This document shows positions 57,947 to 64,000 of a stretch of DNA of 64,000 nucleotides, one piece after another. How positions within the stretch are numbered: position 1 is the stretch's first letter; the number at the start of each line of letters is the position of its first letter. The stretch is from Xylogone sp. PMI_703. Its lineage: Eukaryota; Ascomycota; Leotiomycetes. The stretch covers positions 4,278,001-4,342,000 of the forward strand of contig JAJTUQ010000005.1 in assembly GCA_021399445.1 (NCBI GenBank), written 5' to 3'. The translations under genes and the position numbers were made by a program. A model generated the notes under the pieces. That model did not search any database. It saw nothing but the letters and a program-made list of their open reading frames with translations, and was not told where the DNA came from.

Positions 57947-58941
57947 ATCCAAGAAATCGTATCTAAATGGCCTAGTTCGTCAATGTCCTATAAACCAAAT
58001 AAGATGGGTAATAAAGGATACCGTGGATAATAGAGATATCCAGGTCCATAGGAGACGTTATATAGCCATCAAGTTCCAGCCATTGGAATGTAGAGCCGTG
58101 TCTTTCCCGCCGGAGAGTTGCCTAATACCAACAAGAACCACAGCCACTAACCCCATGCCCTGACATCGTTCAGGCTGCGAGTCATCCTGTCGATCTATGA
58201 GGCTGGCTTTCAGCTCAAAAAGCCGCAAGACATTCGCATCAATGGAAGTCTGCCATCTTCTAGATAAACACTACGATTGATGCCCAAGCCTGAGCCGTAG
58301 ACAGCCGGGCGCTTCCAATTGATACACGTCGCAAGGCTGATAAAACGGCATAAAGGCAACAGAATGCGCTGTATATTTGACCCTAGGGGCACATAGGGGG
58401 TCGCCTTTTAGGGCAGCCAATGGGCTGCGAAGCTAGCGAACTTCTATAAAAGGCTGTATAAAGCCCTGGCATCTCGACTCCAGACCGAGAGCATCAATGT
58501 TGGAAAACGCCATCAGATTGGTGAAGAGCATTGCTACGCACCACATCCAAAACCAGGCAGCCGAAATCACTCCGAAATAATCACTCACTCTTCGGTGAAC
58601 GCAATGGGATAATATGCTGAGTAACACTCTTTATATGCGCCGGATGAGCTATCTGGACTAGAAGACAACCATCCTGTCTTAAAACCGAGGCATAATTGGA
58701 CACATGTGAGTTTAAAATAGAAGAACCGAGAGTATGATATTCAGGACCCAATAACCCCAAGACCGTAAAGGAAATTCTATGCTAAATCGAAAACCGCTCA
58801 CTGGGCATGCTAATTGCTTCCCTCTTCTATCCCATATGATTCATTAGCTAAGATGCAACATTAATGCTTTGCCATCGACAAAGTAGCAGAGACCACCTGA
58901 CAATTCTAGTGGTTGTATGCTTGGCTGAGGATGGATTCTCA
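57947..58941. other. Region with only short ORFs
   Basis: About 1 kb between an uncertain gene and the glucosylceramide synthase 3' end. Short minus-strand ORFs at 58210-58392 and 58433-58627 resemble no family. Further exons of the 57.5-kb gene could lie at its left end. Confidence 0.4.
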
Positions 58942-60660
58942 CTAGTCCAGCCGGTTTTTACTGGACCATCCACCGAGCTTGGGAGAGCGCGGCTTCTCCT
59001 GTGATTTAATTTCTTCAACTTTCATGTTCAAATGCACAGTGAATCTTTTCCCTCTCCAAGTGACAGATGTTCCGCCATAGAACGCCCACGTCCAAATAGG
59101 AAGTGTTAAGATTTCCCGCCCGAGCCATGCGCCAATCCACTCTCGTAGTGACCTTCTTCCCTTACTAAGGGGTCGAGCAAAGGATGGTGTATCTGTATCC
59201 AACTCTATGGAAGCCCCTGAATGTAACATGGAATATACAAACCAGTCACACGTCATCCAGATGGTGACAATCATTGCCCATATCAATGCAAAAGCAGTCC
59301 AAGTTTGAAGAATACCAAGTTTATCATGAAACCAAGGCAAGGTCGTAAAAGCAAATGCCCCATAAGCTGAGCAGAGTAGAGGTTCAACACCAGGCTCGAC
59401 AAGTGTTGCCAGAGTAACCGTAAATTTTCTGACCCTAAGCCAACGAACACGACGAGCAATATACTCTTTCACAGACATTTGGGCCATTGGCTGGATGGCC
59501 AGGTCACCATATACTAGGCCATGCTTGTAGAACTTCTCCCCAGCTTTCTCCGCAGGAACTTTCTTTCGCCAGAGAAGGTCTCCAATGAGATGATCTTCGC
59601 AGATATTGTCAGAAAAGTAGTCTATCCCAGGGGAATAGCGTGACGCTTCCGACGTTAAAGCATCTAGGTGGGAGCGCCTAAACATATTTGATTTCCCAAC
59701 AATGCAAGGGGCAATGGCAACCGTATTAATGGCAGTATAGAATTTTGCATGAGATGAAGCCATGAACATCTCTTCCAGTCGGCCACCACCTGTACGTAGG
59801 ATGCCATCAAGCTGTAAGTTCTCATGGCCTGCATTTGAAGTATCATGCCCGGCAACGAAGGTGTTATACGCGGGATTACTTTCATTCCTTTCAACATCAG
59901 GAAGTCTTTGGCGCTCCTCAGCAACACTCGTACCGACTCCATCAACAACAAGAGGCAGCTGATGTACAAATTTGTATGGCCGTGCTCTTGTCCCATTGGA
60001 CCTGAATCCACAAAGCTTATCCACCATTCTTCCGGCAACGCCAGGTCCAACCCAGACATTACAGTCTATGATCCAAATAATATCTCCTTTCGCCTCCCTA
60101 TAACTTCGACTCATATTCCGAATCTTTGGGTTGGGACCTAGATTAGTAGCCTCCCCTCCATGGCCACTTAGGTTCGGGTCCTCCTCTTCAATGAAGACTC
60201 TCGCATCAAATAATGGGAAATCTTTAAGCAGCCGCCGTAATACCGGATACGCCGGATCCTCGGCAGTTGCAATGCAAAAATATACGGTCAAATTCCCCTG
60301 AGGATACGCCTGTCGAAAGGTTGATGCCAAGCATTCATATAGTTGAGGCTCCAAACCTTTCACAGGTCGAATAATTGTGACATGGGGTATATCATCGGAG
60401 TCCAGAGTAGGTGACACTGCCGGTTTCGGGGCCGAAGAGTAATAACGATATCTGTTTTCAATCAGGTCTAAATTAAATTATAGAAAAAAAAGAAGAGGGA
60501 CATACAATTGAGTTATACCAATAGTCTGAACAAGGAAGATTCCTACAAACCATGTTAAGCATATTACTGCTACAGTGAACACCAACATCGGATTTCCATA
60601 TCCGTCCTGGAATCTTGCATATGCAGAAGCCACAGACAACGGTGAATACCCTCTTGTCAT
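58942..60660 (-). CDS. GCS1: Ceramide glucosyltransferase (glucosylceramide synthase, GT21)
   Basis: Transfers glucose from UDP-glucose to ceramide at the Golgi, making fungal glucosylceramide needed for hyphal growth and plant-defensin sensitivity. Exons are 60660-60506 and 60451-58942 (54-nt intron), 554 residues. The N-terminal membrane helix is [23 protein letters not shown]. Catalytic GT-A motifs are [19 protein letters not shown], the first acidic cluster [18 protein letters not shown] (D2), [11 protein letters not shown] (D3) and the (R/Q)xxRW signature as RRVRW. Hydrophobic segments near the C-terminus ([33 protein letters not shown]) are usual for GCS. ATG at 60660 is preferred; the frame is open a little upstream only via GTG. 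Divergent from SEN2 (537 bp). Confidence 0.93.
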
Positions 60661-61197
60661 GTGGCTGTGGCTGGTCAATTCTCTGTGTACGTGCACCCTT
60701 TCCGTTGGTGTTGTATACGACTATTCACAAAGTGGTAATAAATAGTTTCTGCCATACGAGGCAGGAACAAAGATCAACATTACCTCAGCATAAACATCGG
60801 AATTTCCCGTTCTAAGTTTTCTTGCCCGACATTTAGTCGGACAGGAAAAAAAAAACATGCAATAGAATCATACAAAAGCACAAGAGCGACAATAATTTCT
60901 CTCAACATTACTGAGAGGAATCATATCTGTCGTAAGTCGCTTCCAGTTTATAATCTCCAATTCAGTTATAGGAAGAGTTTTCCGCATGCAGTGATGACAC
61001 AATTGATGCCTAGAAGAGTTGCTTCTGACTTTATGCTCCTCTTCGGTGTTGGCTCAATTCTTTTTAGACTACAACGGTATCTGAGCATTGCAATTATCAT
61101 TAATTAGTTCAAGGAACACCAAATGGAGGTGAAGAATCTGGCTAACGCTTTGCTACGATAGGGGCTCAATGTGACGCAACTGAGTTTAGCGACCCAG
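60661..61197. promoter_or_regulatory. Shared divergent promoter GCS1/SEN2
   Basis: 537 bp. The SEN2-proximal end contains two upstream ORFs, listed separately. A homopolymeric A run lies near 60845-60855. Confidence 0.45.
61123..61174 (+). promoter_or_regulatory. Two short upstream ORFs before SEN2
   Basis: ATG at 61123 opens a 12-codon ORF ending at TAG 61159-61161. A start-stop ATG-TGA follows at 61169-61174, 24 bp before the main ATG at 61198. Confidence 0.4.
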
Positions 61198-63051
61198 ATG
61201 GCAGATCCTAAAACGATTCCTCAGGGGCACAATGGCAAAGACTCAAACCCTCAGACCCTCCCTAGGAGTAAGGGGCCGTCGAAGGCGCAGCAGCTAAATA
61301 AGCTCTATACTCTACCGGCCCCTCTTCGCACATTCCCTCTACCTGCATTCGTACCTCACAATCCGGTGTCACTCTTTCACCTTCTCTACGCGTGGGTATC
61401 ACAAGCCATTAGGCGTCCATCATCACATTTTGATATTCTCTACCAAGCATGGTTCTCCCCAGAGACACGGTCAGTCCATGTTACAGATACACGATCAATT
61501 CGAGGTCTGTGGGAACAGGGATTCTACGGTAAGGGAAGCTTAAGTCGGAGTGAACCCAGCTGGTTAGATAGAGAAAAAACCCGGAGGGGGTCGAAGTCTA
61601 ATCTAACTAGCGAAGAGGTCACCAGGCAGAGGCGAGCCGAACGGCAGCAGGCAAAATGGGAAAGAGCCAGGAAAGAGCGAGAGGCTATAGATAAACAGCT
61701 TCTGGAAGAAGCTCAGGTGGCATTGAATGCCCAGGTTATGGACCAGCATCTTCCTGAAGCGCCTAACCTTAATTCTCAAGTAACCAAGCCGGAAAAGCCC
61801 ACTGAGATTTTCCCCGTGGGACCTTTGGAGCTTCTGGCGCTTCCTAACTCCTTGAGCGATCTGATTGAAACTTCGCAAACGGAGATCGGAGCAACTGGGC
61901 TTGGAGTGGAGTTTACTGACGAGAAGTGTTCTGTTGGCGTATACAATGTCAGGAGAACTTTTTCTGCACCCACTGGGCCGCTACAACTCCTATCTCTGCC
62001 AAATTCGAATTTAGAACTCCTAAATTTGACGGCTATACCCGGTCATCCTAGAGAACATATTTCCAATGGAACAAGGTCTCTCGATAATATGGAATTGAGT
62101 GCTAGTTCCTCGAATTCAAGTATCGGTAGTCAGACGTCCGATTCAACTGTGATGTTGAATGGTGATATCACGGATCCAGAGTCGCAGTTTCAAGACCTCT
62201 CTAATGGGCCAAATGGAACTATTCACGGATCACCTGACAGCAATGGTCCAATAAAGATAAATGGCGATCTATCAAATGGATCCGCGACTACAGATAGTTC
62301 TGCATCGCCCACGATGAAGCGCCGCAAAAGCGTAAGGTTTTCTCCAACCGTGGAACACAATACGTTTTTCCAGACGGAGCCACCAACTCCGAAACATGCT
62401 GCCATAGTTGTGGCAGGGACTGAAGGAGATATTTCGATCATCAGAGATCAAGAGCACTTCCAACTCACTATGGAAGAAGCATTCTTTCTTTCCTATGCCT
62501 TGGGCGCTCTGCAAGTCCTCGACCCGAACACCAAGGCACCTATATCGAATGAAGATCTCTTCGCTCTATTTCGAAGAACATCTTACTTTCCGCCTCGACT
62601 GCTAAATGCAGCACTGGCTCCAGACGATCCATTCCTGGTTTCTTACGTCGTCTACCACCATTTCCGATCCCTAGGCTGGGTCGTCCGCGGGGGCACAAAG
62701 TTCTCTGTTGATTATCTCTTATACAACCGCGGCCCGGTGTTCTCCCATGCCGAATTCGCAATCCTCGTCCTCCCATCGTACAGTGATCCGTACTGGAGCA
62801 GTGATGCCTTTTTGCAGAATTACGTTAAGGCGAAAGAGAAGGGAGGCAAGTGGTCTTGGGTGCATTGTGTCAATAGGGTTCTAGCTCAGGTCAAGAAGAC
62901 TTTGGTCCTGGTCTACGTTGATATCCCGGCCCCATTATCTGGGAATAATGGTGAGACGGAACAGGCATTAGGCATTGATGGCGTTCTAGCTCGCTATAAG
63001 GTCCGGGAATTTGTAGTCAAGAGATGGTTGTCTAATCGGATGCGCGATTAG
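61198..63051 (+). CDS. SEN2: tRNA-splicing endonuclease catalytic subunit SEN2
   Basis: Cleaves the 5' exon-intron junction of pre-tRNAs within the Sen2-Sen15-Sen34-Sen54 complex. Single exon, 617 residues, starting at the first in-frame ATG (MADPKTIPQGHN); upstream only a GTG is in frame. The N-terminal domain is LRTFPLPAFVPHNPVSLFHLLYAW with SIRGLWEQGFYGKGSLSRSEPSW. A charged coiled coil follows (EEVTRQRRAERQQAKWERARKEREAIDKQ, about 142-170), then a long Ser/Asn-rich disordered insert. The C-terminal nuclease fold includes LGWVVRGGTKFSVDYLLYNRGPVFSHAEFAILV: Y509 and H517 are 8 residues apart as in the family, and K566/K567 completes the Tyr-His-Lys triad. Larger than yeast Sen2 (377 residues) because of the inserts. 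Confidence 0.94.
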   Translation: MADPKTIPQGHNGKDSNPQTLPRSKGPSKAQQLNKLYTLPAPLRTFPLPAFVPHNPVSLFHLLYAWVSQAIRRPSSHFDILYQAWFSPETRSVHVTDTRSIRGLWEQGFYGKGSLSRSEPSWLDREKTRRGSKSNLTSEEVTRQRRAERQQAKWERARKEREAIDKQLLEEAQVALNAQVMDQHLPEAPNLNSQVTKPEKPTEIFPVGPLELLALPNSLSDLIETSQTEIGATGLGVEFTDEKCSVGVYNVRRTFSAPTGPLQLLSLPNSNLELLNLTAIPGHPREHISNGTRSLDNMELSASSSNSSIGSQTSDSTVMLNGDITDPESQFQDLSNGPNGTIHGSPDSNGPIKINGDLSNGSATTDSSASPTMKRRKSVRFSPTVEHNTFFQTEPPTPKHAAIVVAGTEGDISIIRDQEHFQLTMEEAFFLSYALGALQVLDPNTKAPISNEDLFALFRRTSYFPPRLLNAALAPDDPFLVSYVVYHHFRSLGWVVRGGTKFSVDYLLYNRGPVFSHAEFAILVLPSYSDPYWSSDAFLQNYVKAKEKGGKWSWVHCVNRVLAQVKKTLVLVYVDIPAPLSGNNGETEQALGIDGVLARYKVREFVVKRWLSNRMRD

Positions 63052-64000
63052 GTGTTCTACTACATGTGCCATTACGGCTATGTAAAAATAACGAGTTGTA
63101 TGTGTTGATGTGTATTATTATTACTACCTGGGTTCATATGATGAGAGAGGTTAGGCTGAGCTGGGTTTTCATGAAGAGAATCCATCATTCCACTGCACTG
63201 TTGTAGCATAGATGTAACTGTACGACAAAATTATTGAGAAACGAGTTTCATTGTTACACCATGTGGGAATCAGAGTCTTGCTATCTCATATATTTCTCCT
63301 TTGGAAGATTTAAGCAAACTCCACTTATTCCAACTCAATACGACACACACAGACACAAAAACAGACACTTTTTACTTTTCCTCAATCCTCATTCTCATCC
63401 CACCCCATCGCCATCCTACTCAAATCTCGCAGATTCTTGCAACCTAGGAATCCTAGATCTCACCCCTTCCAGCCACCTCACATAAGACATCCCAAGAACA
63501 ACTTTTAGAAAGCTCTCGGCGTGCAGTGCAGCACAGTAGCAAAAAAAAAAAGAATGGTGGTGTCTTTTATTATAGACACATGTATTACATGGTATGAGTT
63601 GTAATTTTAGTTGTAGGTCTGGAATCTAGATCTAGATATAACTTCTAAGTGAGTGGGAGGGTCTACAAGTCAGTGCACGCACTGCACGGCAGAGGCTCTC
63701 AGACCCTGATTCGGTGAAAGAAGAGACAATGGCACGGCGGCACAGCACTAGTTAGCACTGCAGCTCTATTGTTACTGTACTACATTTGATACCGTGGCCA
63801 CAATATTTCGTTGCGGATCTGGCGAGTAGGAAATCTTCACTAATCAGTACTTTTCCTCTCGGCATGGGAATAGAAATTCAGATTTACGTTGCGGGTCTGA
63901 AGGATCAGAATCTACGCTATATTACTCGGCGTGAGGTTTAGTATTCACTTGTAATCATAAATGCAAATGTAGAATTGTTGCAGATCAGTAAGATTACATT
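63052..64000. other. Gene-free end of the window
   Basis: 949 bp after SEN2. Contains an A12 run near 63541-63552 and no ORF with a recognisable family. It may be the promoter of a gene beyond the window. Confidence 0.5.

Noticed and set aside
58210..58627. Short minus-strand ORFs with a faint ankyrin-like phrase
   Set aside because: No repeat periodicity and no splice signals linking them; similarity is too weak.

Overview
This window looks like nuclear DNA of a filamentous ascomycete (Pezizomycotina). Protein style suggests Leotiomycetes, but that placement is inference. Most genes have 1-8 short GT-AG introns, mostly about 48-60 bp with a few longer. Branch sites resemble CTAAC/CTGAC, and genes lie on both strands with short shared promoters. 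The families are fungal throughout (Zn2Cys6 regulator, DUF1996, URC4, MIM1, YBP-type, class III chitinase, fungal glucosylceramide synthase). I rebuilt exon structures by eye from reading frame, splice signals and family conservation. Exon limits given are my models.

Layout. 0-9 kb: 3' part of the exon-junction helicase FAL1/eIF4A-III, the Cdc48 cofactor SHP1, mitochondrial biogenesis genes MIM1 and OXA1, and a secreted DUF1996 protein. 8.6-11.3 kb: GC-rich stretch without a recognisable gene. 11-21 kb: Rag GTPase GTR1, a DHCR24-like FAD enzyme, a small secreted Cys-rich protein, URC4 (uracil catabolism), then another GC-rich gene-free stretch. 21-38 kb: auxilin SWA2, a Zn2Cys6 regulator, the Hsp90 co-chaperone SGT1, oxidosqualene cyclase ERG7 divergent from meiotic SPO11, UBC7 divergent from a solute-binding-fold protein, a FAM210-like mitochondrial membrane protein, and NDK1 divergent from a RAD9/Crb2-like checkpoint mediator. 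42-53 kb: a more accessory, metabolic region (GH18 chitinase, membrane-anchored metallophosphoesterase, SDR, MFS sugar porter, cytochrome P450, carboxymuconolactone-decarboxylase-like protein). 53-64 kb: YBP-type protein, dienelactone hydrolase, an uncertain small gene, glucosylceramide synthase and tRNA endonuclease subunit SEN2, then a gene-free end.

Most genes are housekeeping and functionally independent. The best candidate for a co-acting set is the 45-53 kb block. There the sugar porter and the P450 share one 748-bp promoter carrying two inverted CGG/CCG sites, flanked by the SDR and the decarboxylase-like gene. It has no PKS, NRPS or terpene-cyclase backbone, so calling it a pathway is speculative. 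The most distinctive sequence-level observations are: two stop-free, multiple-of-three introns in SPO11 placed at its catalytic motifs; a strong hairpin just before the SPO11 start; start-stop or overlapping upstream ORFs in front of three genes; and a heat-shock-element palindrome upstream of SGT1. I found no CRISPR array, intact transposon, rRNA or intact tRNA. I cannot claim a wholly new system here.
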